Positions 26,351 through 35,083 of a DNA stretch of 64,000 bases are shown here, piece after piece. How positions within the stretch are numbered: position 1 is the stretch's first letter; every line of letters begins with the position of its first letter. The stretch spans positions 1-64,000 of the forward strand of contig URCB01000001.1 in the NCBI GenBank assembly GCA_900546255.1, read 5' to 3'. The position numbers and the translations under genes are program-made. This stretch comes from an uncultured Eubacteriales bacterium. GTDB taxonomy: Bacteria; Bacillota; Clostridia; Oscillospirales; Oscillospiraceae. Below the pieces are notes generated by a model. That model saw only the letters and a list, made by a program, of their open reading frames with translations, was not told the origin of the DNA and searched no databases.

Positions 26351-26387
26351 AAAGAGACCCGCGGCAGAGCGCGCCGCGGGTCTCGAA
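26351..26387 (-). terminator. Terminator after the Asp23 gene
   Basis: Perfect 12-bp GC-rich stem GAGACCCGCGGC / GCCGCGGGTCTC followed on the minus strand by TTTC. It lies about 15 bp past the Asp23-like stop and separates that gene from nusB. Confidence 0.7.
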
Positions 26388-26400
26388 AGGGTCAAAGGAC

Positions 26401-26772
26401 TCAATCTTCCGGTTTCTCGAAGGTTACGCCGCCTACACGAACATTGACGGCAGCCACCTTCAGGCCGCTGGTATCCTCCACACTGGAGATGATGGCCTCT
26501 TGGACCTTTTTGGCGATCTCCGGGATGATACCGCCATAGCGGATCTGGATGGAGACATTGATGGTAATATTATCAGACTCCCAGAGAATGGTGATTCCCT
26601 TGGACAGCTTTTTGCGGCCCAGGATTTGCTCACTCATGGTGCCTCCAGACAGACCGGTGACCCCGTCCACATCCAGGGCGGCGGCGCCGGCAATCATTTC
26701 CAGGACTTCTTCTGAGATATAGACGTCTCCGTACTCTTCACTGCGGGAGTAATATTCTCTGCTTTCGCTCAT
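26401..26772 (-). CDS. Asp23/Gls24 family envelope stress response protein
   Basis: 123 residues. The family core is visible as VYISEEVLEMIAGAAALDVDGV, then a conserved ITINVSIQIRYG...IPEIAKKVQEAI block, ending in the typical NVRVGGVTF. Family members (YqhY, YloU, Asp23, Gls24) associate with the membrane or lipid synthesis. Position directly before nusB matches YqhY of Bacillus, linked to acetyl-CoA carboxylase. The start at 26772 follows GGAGG by 9 bp. Confidence 0.88.
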   Translation of the reverse strand: MSESREYYSRSEEYGDVYISEEVLEMIAGAAALDVDGVTGLSGGTMSEQILGRKKLSKGITILWESDNITINVSIQIRYGGIIPEIAKKVQEAIISSVEDTSGLKVAAVNVRVGGVTFEKPED

Positions 26773-26860
26773 GGCTGTTTTCCTCCGTTGCGGAACAGGA
26801 TGGGATCCGACGATCCGATGGCCCCGCCTGCACTGGCAAGGGGCAATCCGCTTTTCTCGT

Positions 26861-26889
26861 AGTATACCATATCCAGGGAAAAGGGGCAA
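26861..26889 (-). promoter_or_regulatory. Promoter of the Asp23-like gene
   Basis: Minus strand TTGCCC (26884-26889), 17 bp, TATACT (26861-26866), about 90 bp upstream of the start codon. Confidence 0.6.
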
Positions 26890-26925
26890 GCCTCTCTTTT
26901 CCTTGGAAACTGACCTCTTATCTTC

Positions 26926-27768
26926 TTATTTCTGGTGCTTTTGGGCGGCCAGGAGGGTGTTTTTCATCAGCATGGCGCGGGTCATGGGGCCCACGCCGCC
27001 GGGGACGGGGGTAATGGCGGAGGCCACCTCTTTCACCGCGGGAAAGTCCACGTCTCCGCAGAGTTTTCCCGCCTCGTTGCGGTTCATAGCCACGTCGATG
27101 ACCACAGCGCCGGGCTTCACCATGTCGGCGGTCACCAGGTTTACCTTCCCCACTGCGGCGACCAGGATGTCTGCGCTGCGGCAAACCTCTGCCAGGTTCG
27201 GGGTTCGGGAGTGGCAGATGGTCACCGTGCCGTGGCGGCGCAGCAGGAGAAGGGCCATGGGCTTGCCCACAATGTTGGACCGCCCAATCACCACGCAGTG
27301 CTTTCCCTTGGGGTCAATGTGGTACTCGTCCAGGATCTCCATGATGCCGTAGGGGGTGCAGGGCAGGAACCCCTCCCGCCCGATGAGCAGGGACCCCATG
27401 CTCATGGGATGGAACCCGTCCACATCCTTCTCCGGGGAGATGGCTAGGAGGACGGCCTCCTCATCAATCCCCTGAGGCAGAGGAAGCTGACAGAGGATGC
27501 CATCGATATCGTCCCGGCCGTTGAGCTCCTCAATGAGGGCAATCAGCTCTGCCTGGGTGGTCTCCTCCGGCAGGGCATACTCCTCGCTGAGGAACCCGCA
27601 CTCTTCGCAGTCCTTCCGTTTGCTGTTGACATAGACCCGGCTGGCAGGGTTGTTCCCTACGATGATGACCGCCAGGCCCGGCTTTCTGGCCAGAGACTGG
27701 GCCTCTGCCTTTACTGCTTCCTTGCATTTTGCTGCCAGTGCTTTTCCATCTAAAATTGTCGCCATCAT
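26926..27768 (-). CDS. folD: Bifunctional methylenetetrahydrofolate dehydrogenase / cyclohydrolase
   Basis: 280 residues. The active-site Tyr/Lys lie in SRVYVNSKRKDCEECG near residues 45-55, QLPLPQGID is the substrate loop, and VIGRSNIVGKP is the NADP-binding signature. Interconverts methylene- and formyl-tetrahydrofolate. Its ATG directly follows the lgt stop codon, so the two are coupled. Confidence 0.96.
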   Translation of the reverse strand: MMATILDGKALAAKCKEAVKAEAQSLARKPGLAVIIVGNNPASRVYVNSKRKDCEECGFLSEEYALPEETTQAELIALIEELNGRDDIDGILCQLPLPQGIDEEAVLLAISPEKDVDGFHPMSMGSLLIGREGFLPCTPYGIMEILDEYHIDPKGKHCVVIGRSNIVGKPMALLLLRRHGTVTICHSRTPNLAEVCRSADILVAAVGKVNLVTADMVKPGAVVIDVAMNRNEAGKLCGDVDFPAVKEVASAITPVPGGVGPMTRAMLMKNTLLAAQKHQK

Positions 27769-28650
27769 TCACTGCTCCTCTTTTGTTGATTCCGTGGTTG
27801 GTTGATTTGCTTCTTTTCGATTGACGTACAGGTCCTCTGGCTTGGGGTGCCTGTGCAGTTTCCATAGGACCAAACAGATTGCCACAGCGCAACTGAGGAA
27901 GGCCAGCAGCTGCGAGGTGCGAATCCCGGTGGAGAAGAGGTACAGGCTATCGGTACGCAACCCCTCAATAAATCCCCGCCCCAGGCCATACCAGGCGATA
28001 TAGAGCAGGAAATACATGCCGTCAAAGGCCCGCAGCCCCTTGTGAAGGAGCCAGCACAGCAGACAAAAGCCCACCAGATTCCAAAGGGACTCATAGAGGA
28101 AGGTGGGATGGACCTCCATATACTGCCCCCCCACTTCTAAGCCCATCCGCCATGGCAGGTCGGTAGGGCCACCATGGGCTTCTGCATTCATAAAGTTTCC
28201 CCACCGGCCAGCGATCTGCCCGATGAGCAGGCCAAAGGCGCAAACATCTGCCAGGGCGAGGAACGGGATCTTTTTGTACCGCGCCACCAGAAAGGCGATG
28301 ATGACGCCGGCGATGATGCCACCGTAGATGGCCAGCCCACCCCGGTGAATGTCCAGACAGGCCATGATGTTTAGACTGCCGTCGTCATTCAAGTAGAGAC
28401 CTGGGTTGAACACAATGTAATAGATCCGCGCGCCGATGATGCCCCCTGGGGCGGCAAAGAGGATCATATCCAGGATATCATCGGGCTTTAAGCCAAACTT
28501 CTTGGCCTGCCAGCAGCAAAACGACACCCCCAGGAAGAACCCCAGGGCGATGATCACCCCGTACCAGTAGATTCGAAAGGTTCCAATGGAAAAGGCCACC
28601 GGGTCGATGGTAAACTCCAGCCCCAGGCCAGGAAAGGTCACGGTATTCAT
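27769..28650 (-). CDS. lgt: Prolipoprotein diacylglyceryl transferase
   Basis: 293-residue membrane protein with about seven helices. The Lgt signature GRWGNFMNAEAHG is near residue 150 and the conserved GVIIALGFFLG helix is near the N-terminus. Transfers diacylglycerol to the lipobox cysteine of prelipoproteins, such as those of apbE, livJ and the DUF3089 gene here. Its ATG overlaps the stop of the M16 peptidase by 4 bp. Confidence 0.95.
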   Translation of the reverse strand: MNTVTFPGLGLEFTIDPVAFSIGTFRIYWYGVIIALGFFLGVSFCCWQAKKFGLKPDDILDMILFAAPGGIIGARIYYIVFNPGLYLNDDGSLNIMACLDIHRGGLAIYGGIIAGVIIAFLVARYKKIPFLALADVCAFGLLIGQIAGRWGNFMNAEAHGGPTDLPWRMGLEVGGQYMEVHPTFLYESLWNLVGFCLLCWLLHKGLRAFDGMYFLLYIAWYGLGRGFIEGLRTDSLYLFSTGIRTSQLLAFLSCAVAICLVLWKLHRHPKPEDLYVNRKEANQPTTESTKEEQ

Positions 28651-29930
28651 GACCGTTCCTCCTGGGGACGGATGACCACGAGAGACGTCTGTTCCGGCTT
28701 CACCCACTGGGCCAGGAAGGCTTCCACGTCTTGGCGCTCCATGGTGTCATAGAGTTCGGGGAAGGTCCAGGGATCGCCTCCGGCAAAGTAGCCTTGGGCC
28801 TGCTCCACGCAGAGGTTTTCAAAGGAGTTCAGGCTGCGGACATACGCGCCGTAGGAGGCTTTTTTCAGCCGCTGGAAGAGGGCTTCGTCCACCCCTTCCC
28901 GGGCCAAGCGCGCCCCCTCCTGGAGAATGGCGTCCCGCACCTGTTCGGGGTGCTGGCTCTCCCCCCCTGCCATCAGGAAGGCGCAGCCGGGGTAATCCAG
29001 ATACCCGCAGTAAAAGCCGCTGTTGATGAGGCCTTCTTCGTACAGGCGGTTGTATAGCGGACTGGAGGAGCCCACTAAAATTTCACAGGCCAGCTCACCC
29101 AGCAGGCGCTGGCGGATCTGGCTGGGGCCGTCTGGTGCAGCCGTCCCTTTGATGCCCATCTGCAGCAGAGGGGCAGAAACGGCCATGGTACGGCTGTCCT
29201 CCTGGCGGAACACCTGCTGAGACTCTTGTGCGCCACAGTCCCGGGGAATGGGGGGCTTTTTCTCCTGGGGCAAAATGTCCCGGGCCATCTGACAGACCTT
29301 TTCCGGATCAACGTTCCCTGCCACGCACAGGACCATGTTGGAGGGGGTATAGAAAGCCTCGTGACAGTGGTACAGGGTCTCTGCCGTAATGTGAGAGATG
29401 GACTCCACGGACCCGGCCACAGAGTTGCGCACGGGGTGATGCTGGTACATGGCCTCCAACAGCAGGTGGTAGGCCTGCCAGCCGGGCTGGTCCTCAATCA
29501 TGCGGATCTCTTGTCCGATGATCCCCTGCTCCTTCTCCACGCTCTCCTTGGTGAAATAGGGAACGGAGACAAAGGTCAGCAGGGTTTTCAGGTTTTCCCA
29601 GAACTGGTCGGTACACTCAAAGTGGTACCCGGTGATGGCAGTACTGGTGAAGGCATTGGGGGAAGCGCCGGTGGCAGAGAGGGTTTGCAGGGCATTGCCC
29701 CCGTCAGGGGTGTCAAACATCTTGTGCTCCAGATAGTGGGCGATGCCCATGGGGGTGTCCAGCCACTGGCCATCCAGCTGAAAACGGGTGTCCATCCCCC
29801 CGTACCGGGTGGCAAAGAAGGCGTAGCACTTGCCAAACTCTGGCTTTGGGAAGACAAAGACGTGCAGGCCATTTTCCAAGGCCTCTTCGTAGACGGTCTC
29901 CCCAATCCGTTCATAGATGTGTTTGATCAT
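28647..29930 (-). CDS. M16-family zinc metallopeptidase, catalytic partner (YmfH-like)
   Basis: 427 residues. The inverted zinc motif HxxEH is present as HYLEHKMF near residue 70, with the distal Glu of M16 enzymes expected about 75 residues on. Domain layout is two M16 halves. Together with the upstream gene it forms the YmfF/YmfH-type pair common in Firmicutes, in which only one partner has an active site. Substrate unknown; pairs of this kind also process peptides such as RiPP precursors, but no precursor gene is seen here. Confidence 0.88.
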   Translation of the reverse strand: MIKHIYERIGETVYEEALENGLHVFVFPKPEFGKCYAFFATRYGGMDTRFQLDGQWLDTPMGIAHYLEHKMFDTPDGGNALQTLSATGASPNAFTSTAITGYHFECTDQFWENLKTLLTFVSVPYFTKESVEKEQGIIGQEIRMIEDQPGWQAYHLLLEAMYQHHPVRNSVAGSVESISHITAETLYHCHEAFYTPSNMVLCVAGNVDPEKVCQMARDILPQEKKPPIPRDCGAQESQQVFRQEDSRTMAVSAPLLQMGIKGTAAPDGPSQIRQRLLGELACEILVGSSSPLYNRLYEEGLINSGFYCGYLDYPGCAFLMAGGESQHPEQVRDAILQEGARLAREGVDEALFQRLKKASYGAYVRSLNSFENLCVEQAQGYFAGGDPWTFPELYDTMERQDVEAFLAQWVKPEQTSLVVIRPQEERS

Positions 29931-29933
29931 GGA

Positions 29934-31217
29934 TTAGCCCTCCTTTCCCCGCAGGGTGTAGATGCTGTCCAGCTGAATCTTCTGAGCGGTTTCCACCACC
30001 TGGTCCAAGGTGACCCGGTCGACTTCCTCCGCCAACACTTCCGGCGGGAAGTCTGTCCCAGAGACAAAGCGGTTGAGCCAATACTCCTCCAAACGACCCT
30101 GGGCATCCAAGGTGGTGCGGAGGCTTCCCATGACGGAACGGCGGGCCGCTTCCCACTCCTCTTGGGAGATCTCTCCCTTTTGGCAGGCTGCCAGCTGGGC
30201 CAAGATTTCCTCCTCTGCCTTTTGGAAGTTGGCAAATTCCACCCCAGAGTAGACCTGAAGAATGCCCTTGTTCTGCGCTAGAGAGGAGTTGGCAAAATAG
30301 CAGAGGGAGAGTTTCTCCCGCACGTGGAGGAATAGCTTGGAGGTTGTGGTACCACCATAGATGGCGTTGAACAGCAGTCCCCGGGCGATGCTCTCTTGGC
30401 TGCGGAAGCTGCCCCCAGTGCGGAAGCCTAGAATCAGCTTTCCCTGCCCCACGTCCATGGCGTCTTGGAACCGGCGAACAGGTCCTGTCGGGCTGTTTAC
30501 TACTTGGGTCTGTGGGACGGGACGGCGTTCCCTGTTGGGCAGCCCAGCAAAGGCGGCACGGAAGGCAGCCTCCACCCGGGCAGGATCCGCCGAACCGCAG
30601 TAGTATAGGTAAACAGGGGCCTGGGCGAGCATCTCTCGATACCGGGTGTAAAGGGCCTCCCCCGTAATGGCGTTGGCCTGGGCTTCGGTGCCCAATTTGT
30701 CCAGGCCATAGGCTTCCCCTTGGCACATCTGACCGCGAAGCCGGGCCATGGCATACTGCAGTTTGTCGTTGAGCTGGGCACGGATCTGATCGATCAAGTT
30801 TTTCTTTTCACTGTCCACATAGGCGGGGACGAAGGTTCCCCTCTCCCCTGCCGGGGCCAGCACCAGCTCGCCCAGCAGGGCAGTTGCCTCCTCTAAGATA
30901 GAGGTGCCTGCGGGAAGAAAGGCTTCATCCAAAAAGCTGCCCCAGAAGCCGATGCACTGCACCTCCCCCTTCTTGCGGAGGATGGGCTGGATGGAACCGC
31001 CGTACAGTTCGTCCAAGGCAGCAGACAGGGCCTGCATGTCCGGGTGTGCCTGGGTGCCGCGGTGCAGCACCTTGGGCAGCAGCGCGTGCAGGGCAACGTG
31101 TTCTGCAGTCAAAGGCTCGACAAACGTCACAGCCAATAACGATGTTTTAAATTTTTTCGTCTGAACCACCCGGAGCGTTACCCCGGGGGATAAGGTCAAT
31201 TCCGTCATTGGGAGCAT
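29934..31217 (-). CDS. M16-family peptidase-like protein, non-catalytic partner (YmfF-like)
   Basis: 427 residues, M16 fold by the N-terminal LSPGVTLRVVQTKKFKT and LYGGSIQPI regions and the central M16 C-domain. The zinc motif is degenerate: the expected HxxEH site reads ALLPKVLHRG, so this is the regulatory or structural half of the pair. The start at 31217 follows AAAGGAGG; the longer upstream frame runs through the promoter. Only 3 bp separate it from the catalytic partner. Confidence 0.85.
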   Translation of the reverse strand: MLPMTELTLSPGVTLRVVQTKKFKTSLLAVTFVEPLTAEHVALHALLPKVLHRGTQAHPDMQALSAALDELYGGSIQPILRKKGEVQCIGFWGSFLDEAFLPAGTSILEEATALLGELVLAPAGERGTFVPAYVDSEKKNLIDQIRAQLNDKLQYAMARLRGQMCQGEAYGLDKLGTEAQANAITGEALYTRYREMLAQAPVYLYYCGSADPARVEAAFRAAFAGLPNRERRPVPQTQVVNSPTGPVRRFQDAMDVGQGKLILGFRTGGSFRSQESIARGLLFNAIYGGTTTSKLFLHVREKLSLCYFANSSLAQNKGILQVYSGVEFANFQKAEEEILAQLAACQKGEISQEEWEAARRSVMGSLRTTLDAQGRLEEYWLNRFVSGTDFPPEVLAEEVDRVTLDQVVETAQKIQLDSIYTLRGKEG

Positions 31218-31263
31218 CCAATCGCCCTCCTTTGTCTTCGATGTTCGTAGGAATGACAAGGAT

Positions 31264-31291
31264 ATTCTACCATATTTTATGAGAAAGTAAA
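31264..31291 (-). promoter_or_regulatory. Promoter of the M16 pair-lgt-folD operon
   Basis: Minus strand TTTACT (31286-31291), 16 bp, TAGAAT (31264-31269), about 45 bp before the start codon. Confidence 0.65.
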
Positions 31292-31351
31292 GGACTGCCA
31301 AGGTTCTGAAAAAATCCTGTCCCGCTGCGCAGGATTTTATCCAAATTTCTC

Positions 31352-31380
31352 TTGACAAAAGCCGCCATCTGGGGTACGAT
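31352..31380 (+). promoter_or_regulatory. ylxM-ffh promoter
   Basis: TTGACA (31352-31357), 17 bp, TACGAT (31375-31380). It faces away from the M16 operon promoter about 60 bp to the left. Confidence 0.75.
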
Positions 31381-31434
31381 AGTCCCTGTTGTAAAGGAAT
31401 TCAACTTTACATGCCGCAGGAGGGAGGGTCCGCT

Positions 31435-31803
31435 GTGAAAAACCAGGCGTATCGCATGACTATGCTCTATGATTTTTACGGTGATCTTCTGACACCCCGG
31501 CAAAAGGAATTCTACGACTTATACTACAACGACGATTTATCCCTGGCAGAGATCGCAGAAAACTACGACATCACCCGCCAGGGTGTGCGGGACATCATCG
31601 TCCGGGCTGAGAAAACCCTGGAGGATATCGAGGAAAAAACCGGCCTCATCCAGCGGTACCACCGTACCCGGGCCACCACGGCTGTCCTGCGCACGGTGTG
31701 TGACCAGATACAAGCCCGGGGACAGGCTTTGGGCAACGACCCCGTGCTGGAAGATCTCTGCCAACAGCTTCGCCGCGCCATTGACGACTTGGAGAGGGAG
31801 TGA
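31435..31803 (+). CDS. ylxM: YlxM/p13-like DNA-binding protein (UPF0122)
   Basis: 122 residues from a GTG at 31435 with GGAGGGAGGG upstream. A sigma-70 region 4-like helix-turn-helix is clear in LTPRQKEFYDLYYNDD followed by LSLAEIAENYDITRQGVRD. YlxM proteins accompany ffh and take part in the signal recognition particle pathway in Gram-positives. Only 6 bp precede ffh. Confidence 0.9.
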   Translation: MKNQAYRMTMLYDFYGDLLTPRQKEFYDLYYNDDLSLAEIAENYDITRQGVRDIIVRAEKTLEDIEEKTGLIQRYHRTRATTAVLRTVCDQIQARGQALGNDPVLEDLCQQLRRAIDDLERE

Positions 31804-31809
31804 GTTCTG

Positions 31810-33171
31810 ATGGCATTTGAAGGTTTAACCGAAAAACTCTCCTCCGCGTTTAAAAAACTGCGGAACAAGGGCCGTTTGAGTGAGGCAGACGTCAAAGAGG
31901 CCATGCGGGAGATCCGCCTGGCTCTGCTGGAAGCCGACGTCAGCTACAAGGTGGTCAAAGATTTCATCAAACGGGTCACGGAAAAGGCCGTCGGCACCGA
32001 GGTGCTGGAAAGCCTGACGCCCGCCCAGGCCATTGTCAAAATCGTCAACCAAGAGCTGATCGACCTCATGGGAGGCGACAGCACGAAGATTACCATCGCC
32101 TCCCAGCCCCCCACGGTGGTGATGATGGTGGGCCTCCAGGGCGCTGGTAAAACCACCAACGCCGCCAAACTGGCCGGTCTCATGCGCAAGCAAAACGGCA
32201 AGCGCCCACTGCTGGTGGCCTGCGACATTTATCGTCCCGCCGCCATCCAGCAGTTGGAAGTGGTGGGGAAACAGCTGGACATCCCTGTCTTCCAAATGGG
32301 ACAGGAAAATCCCGTCACCATTGCCCAGGCCGCCATTGAGCACGCCAAAAAGCATGGCAACGACATGGTCTTCCTGGACACCGCCGGCCGCCTCCATGTG
32401 GACGAGGCGCTGATGGCAGAACTCCAATCCATCAAGGAGGCGGTGCACCCCAGCGAAATCCTGCTGGTGGTGGACGCGATGATCGGTCAGGACGCTGTGA
32501 ACGCTGCGAAGGCCTTTGACGAAGCCCTGGACATCGACGGCGTGGTGCTGACCAAACTGGACGGCGATGCCCGAGGCGGTGCCGCCCTCTCCATCAAAGC
32601 GGTAACCGGTAAGCCCATCAAGTTTGTGGGCATGGGGGAAAAGCTGGATAACATCGAAGTTTTCCACCCCGACCGGATGGCCTCCCGGATCCTGGGCATG
32701 GGCGATGTGCTCACCCTCATTGAGAAGGCGGAGCAGCAGTTCGACCAGCAGAAAGCCCAGGAACTGGCGGAAAAGCTGAAGAAGAACCGCTTTACCCTTC
32801 AGGATTACTACGACCAGCTGGTCCAGGTCAAGGGGATGGGTTCCGTGGAGGAACTGCTGGGCATGATGCCTGGGATCAACGCAAAGGCGCTGGAGGGGGC
32901 AACCATCAATGAGAAGGCCCTCACCCGCACCGAGGCGATCATCCTCTCTATGACCCCTCAGGAGCGGGAGAACCCCTCCATCCTCAACAGCAGCCGGAAG
33001 AAACGCATCGCCGCCGGCTGTGGATTGCAGGTGGTAGACGTCAACCGTCTTCTGAAAGAGTTTGGTATGATGCAGCAGATGACCAAACAGATGAGCAAAC
33101 TCACCGGCAAGCGCCGGAAGGGAAAGTTTGGCAAGATGCCTGGGGGTTTCCCAGGGCTGCCCTTTAAGTAA
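31810..33171 (+). CDS. ffh: Signal recognition particle GTPase Ffh
   Basis: 453 residues: helical N domain (1-85), GTPase G domain with GLQGAGKTTNAAKLA (about 107-121), DTAGR and TKLDGDARGG, and Met-rich C-terminal M domain (about 300-453) ending in a basic GKRRKGKFGKMPGG tail. Targets nascent membrane and secreted proteins to the translocase. Confidence 0.97.
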   Translation: MAFEGLTEKLSSAFKKLRNKGRLSEADVKEAMREIRLALLEADVSYKVVKDFIKRVTEKAVGTEVLESLTPAQAIVKIVNQELIDLMGGDSTKITIASQPPTVVMMVGLQGAGKTTNAAKLAGLMRKQNGKRPLLVACDIYRPAAIQQLEVVGKQLDIPVFQMGQENPVTIAQAAIEHAKKHGNDMVFLDTAGRLHVDEALMAELQSIKEAVHPSEILLVVDAMIGQDAVNAAKAFDEALDIDGVVLTKLDGDARGGAALSIKAVTGKPIKFVGMGEKLDNIEVFHPDRMASRILGMGDVLTLIEKAEQQFDQQKAQELAEKLKKNRFTLQDYYDQLVQVKGMGSVEELLGMMPGINAKALEGATINEKALTRTEAIILSMTPQERENPSILNSSRKKRIAAGCGLQVVDVNRLLKEFGMMQQMTKQMSKLTGKRRKGKFGKMPGGFPGLPFK

Positions 33172-33231
33172 GTTGGTTCCCGCACCCCTGCGGTTCCATA
33201 GATACAGAAATTCATTTGGAGGTGAAAGGAC

Positions 33232-33471
33232 ATGGTGAAGATCAGACTGCGCAGAATGGGCTCCAAGAAGAACCCCTTCTATCGTATTGTGGTTGCAGAT
33301 TCCCGTTATCCCCGCAACGGCCGCTTCATCGAGGAGATCGGTACCTACGATCCCCTGCAGGAGCCCGCTGCCATCAAGGTGGACGCCGAGCGCGCCCAGG
33401 CTTGGATCAAGACCGGCGCTCAGCCCACCGAGACGGTGAAGGCGCTGCTGAAAAAGGCCAACGCCATCTGA
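33232..33471 (+). CDS. rpsP: 30S ribosomal protein S16
   Basis: 79 residues beginning [20 protein letters not shown], the S16 signature. Good GGAGG ribosome site 8 bp upstream. Ribosome assembly gene in the standard ffh-rpsP-khpA-rimM-trmD order. Confidence 0.97.
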   Translation: MVKIRLRRMGSKKNPFYRIVVADSRYPRNGRFIEEIGTYDPLQEPAAIKVDAERAQAWIKTGAQPTETVKALLKKANAI

Positions 33472-33483
33472 TTTGGAGGGCAC

Positions 33484-33714
33484 ATGAAGGACTTGCTCAC
33501 TTATATCGCCCAGAATCTGGTGGAACACCCTCAGGCCGTCGACGTTCGCGAGACGGAGACGGACGGTACCATTGTCCTGGAACTTCGGGTGGACCCCAGT
33601 GATATGGGAAAGGTGATCGGTCGTCAGGGCCGGATTGCTAAGGAAATCCGTACGCTGATGCGTTCTGTGGCCCAGCGTCAGGGCAAAAAGGTTTCCGTCG
33701 AAATTATGGACTGA
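33484..33714 (+). CDS. khpA: KH-domain RNA-binding protein KhpA (YlqC)
   Basis: 76 residues with a single KH domain, GxxG loop in IGRQGRIAKEIRTLMR. KhpA pairs with KhpB/EloR in Gram-positives and affects cell elongation and RNA binding. 12 bp after rpsP; its stop codon is the start of a terminator stem. Confidence 0.92.
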   Translation: MKDLLTYIAQNLVEHPQAVDVRETETDGTIVLELRVDPSDMGKVIGRQGRIAKEIRTLMRSVAQRQGKKVSVEIMD

Positions 33715-33748
33715 AAAATGGCGGCGCATTCTGCGTCCGCCATTTTTT
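33714..33748 (+). terminator. Internal terminator between khpA and rimM
   Basis: Stem AAAAATGGCGG / CCGCCATTTTT with a 12-nt loop, followed by T's. Eleven base pairs, one end AT-rich. It would reduce rimM-trmD relative to rpsP-khpA and shows that the ATG at 33718 is not the rimM start. Confidence 0.75.
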
Positions 33749-33771
33749 CCTTCCCAAAGGAGGCATCCCCC

Positions 33772-34263
33772 TTGAAAGCGCAATATTTAGAAGCTGGAAA
33801 AATTGTAAACACCCACGGCATTGCAGGCGAGGTGAAGATCATCCCCTGGGCCGATGGGCCTGAATTTCTGTTGGACTTTGACACCTTGTACATCGGTGGA
33901 AAGCCCATGGACGTACAGCGTGCCCGGGTCCACAAAAACTGTGTCCTGGCCAAACTGGCCGGCATCGACGATATCAACGAGGCCATGAAGCTGAAGGAAA
34001 AGGTGGTCTCCATTCATCGGGATGACGCGAAGCTGGAAGAGGGCGCCTTCTTCCTGGCAGATCTTTTGGGCCTGGAGGTCCGGGACGCGGACAGTGGCGA
34101 GGTTTTGGGAACCCTCTCTGAAGTCCTCACTCCCCCGGCCAGCAATGTGTACGTTGTCACCGGTGGGAAACACCAGCACATGATTCCCGCCGTTCCAGAG
34201 TTCATCGTAGAGACCAATCTTGACGAGGGCTACCTCCGGGTTCGCCTGATCGAAGGGATGTGA
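33772..34263 (+). CDS. rimM: Ribosome maturation factor RimM
   Basis: 163 residues from a TTG at 33772, supported by AAAGGAGG 8 bp before it. N-terminal RimM domain (YLEAGKIVNTHGIAGEVKI) and C-terminal PRC-barrel (about 90-163). Assists 16S rRNA 3' domain folding and binds S19. Confidence 0.94.
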   Translation: MKAQYLEAGKIVNTHGIAGEVKIIPWADGPEFLLDFDTLYIGGKPMDVQRARVHKNCVLAKLAGIDDINEAMKLKEKVVSIHRDDAKLEEGAFFLADLLGLEVRDADSGEVLGTLSEVLTPPASNVYVVTGGKHQHMIPAVPEFIVETNLDEGYLRVRLIEGM

Positions 34264-34267
34264 AGGG

Positions 34268-35056
34268 ATGGACTTTCTCTATCACATTCACATCATGACG
34301 CTGTTTCCTGATGTAGTAGGAGACATGCTGTGCGAGTCCATCCTGGGCCGGGCCCAGGAACGGGACATCATCCGCATCGACTGCCACCAGATCCGGGACT
34401 ACACCCTCAACAAGCAGAAGCAGGTGGACGACTACCCCTACGGCGGCGGGCACGGGGCAGTGATGCAGGCGGATCCCCTGTACCAGTGCTGGCAGCATCT
34501 GTGCGACCTGGAGGGGGAACGGGTCCATACCATCTACCTCTCCCCTGCCGGCACGGTATTTCGCCAGGCCGATGCCAAGCGGCTTCATCAGGACTACAAT
34601 AAACTCATCCTGGTCTGCGGCCACTATGAGGGCATCGACCAGCGGTTCATCGACGAGTGCGTGGATGAGGAGATCTCCCTGGGAGACTTCGTCCTCACCG
34701 GAGGAGAAATCCCTGCCATGGCGGTGGCGGACGCCGTGTGCCGCCTGGTCCCCGGGGTCCTGTCCGACCCGGAGTGCTTCACCGATGAGAGCCACTGGGA
34801 TGGTTTGCTGGAATACCCCCAGTACTCCCGGCCAGAGGTGTGGCACGACCGGCGAGTACCCCCCATCCTCCTCTCTGGCCATCACGCCAACATCGCCAAA
34901 TGGCGGCGGAAGCAGGCCATCCTCCGCACCCGAGACCGGCGGCCGGATATGTACGAACGGTTGGACCTCTCCTCCAAAGCAGACCGAAAGCTGCTGAAAG
35001 AGATTGCCGATGAGGAAGCGGCCCAGGAAGACAACGTCCCCCTCACCACCGAATGA
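34268..35056 (+). CDS. trmD: tRNA (guanine-N1)-methyltransferase
   Basis: 262 residues, SPOUT-class enzyme that methylates G37 of tRNA. The deep-knot SAM region LTGGEIPAMAVADAVCRLVPGV and the early YPYGGGHGAVMQADP are visible. Four bp after rimM. Confidence 0.97.
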   Translation: MDFLYHIHIMTLFPDVVGDMLCESILGRAQERDIIRIDCHQIRDYTLNKQKQVDDYPYGGGHGAVMQADPLYQCWQHLCDLEGERVHTIYLSPAGTVFRQADAKRLHQDYNKLILVCGHYEGIDQRFIDECVDEEISLGDFVLTGGEIPAMAVADAVCRLVPGVLSDPECFTDESHWDGLLEYPQYSRPEVWHDRRVPPILLSGHHANIAKWRRKQAILRTRDRRPDMYERLDLSSKADRKLLKEIADEEAAQEDNVPLTTE

Positions 35057-35080
35057 GATCGGATGGGAGGGGGACGCTTT
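35035..35080. terminator. Convergent terminator of trmD and the small membrane protein gene
   Basis: Perfect 10-bp stem CGTCCCCCTC (35035-35044) / GAGGGGGACG (35067-35076); its loop contains the trmD stop codon. Only a short T-run (CTTT) follows on the plus strand. Confidence 0.55.
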
Positions 35081-35083
35081 GCA

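Noticed and set aside
31825-33783. Long open frame on the minus strand antisense to ffh and rpsP.
   Set aside because: Shadow; His/Gly-rich with no start signal.
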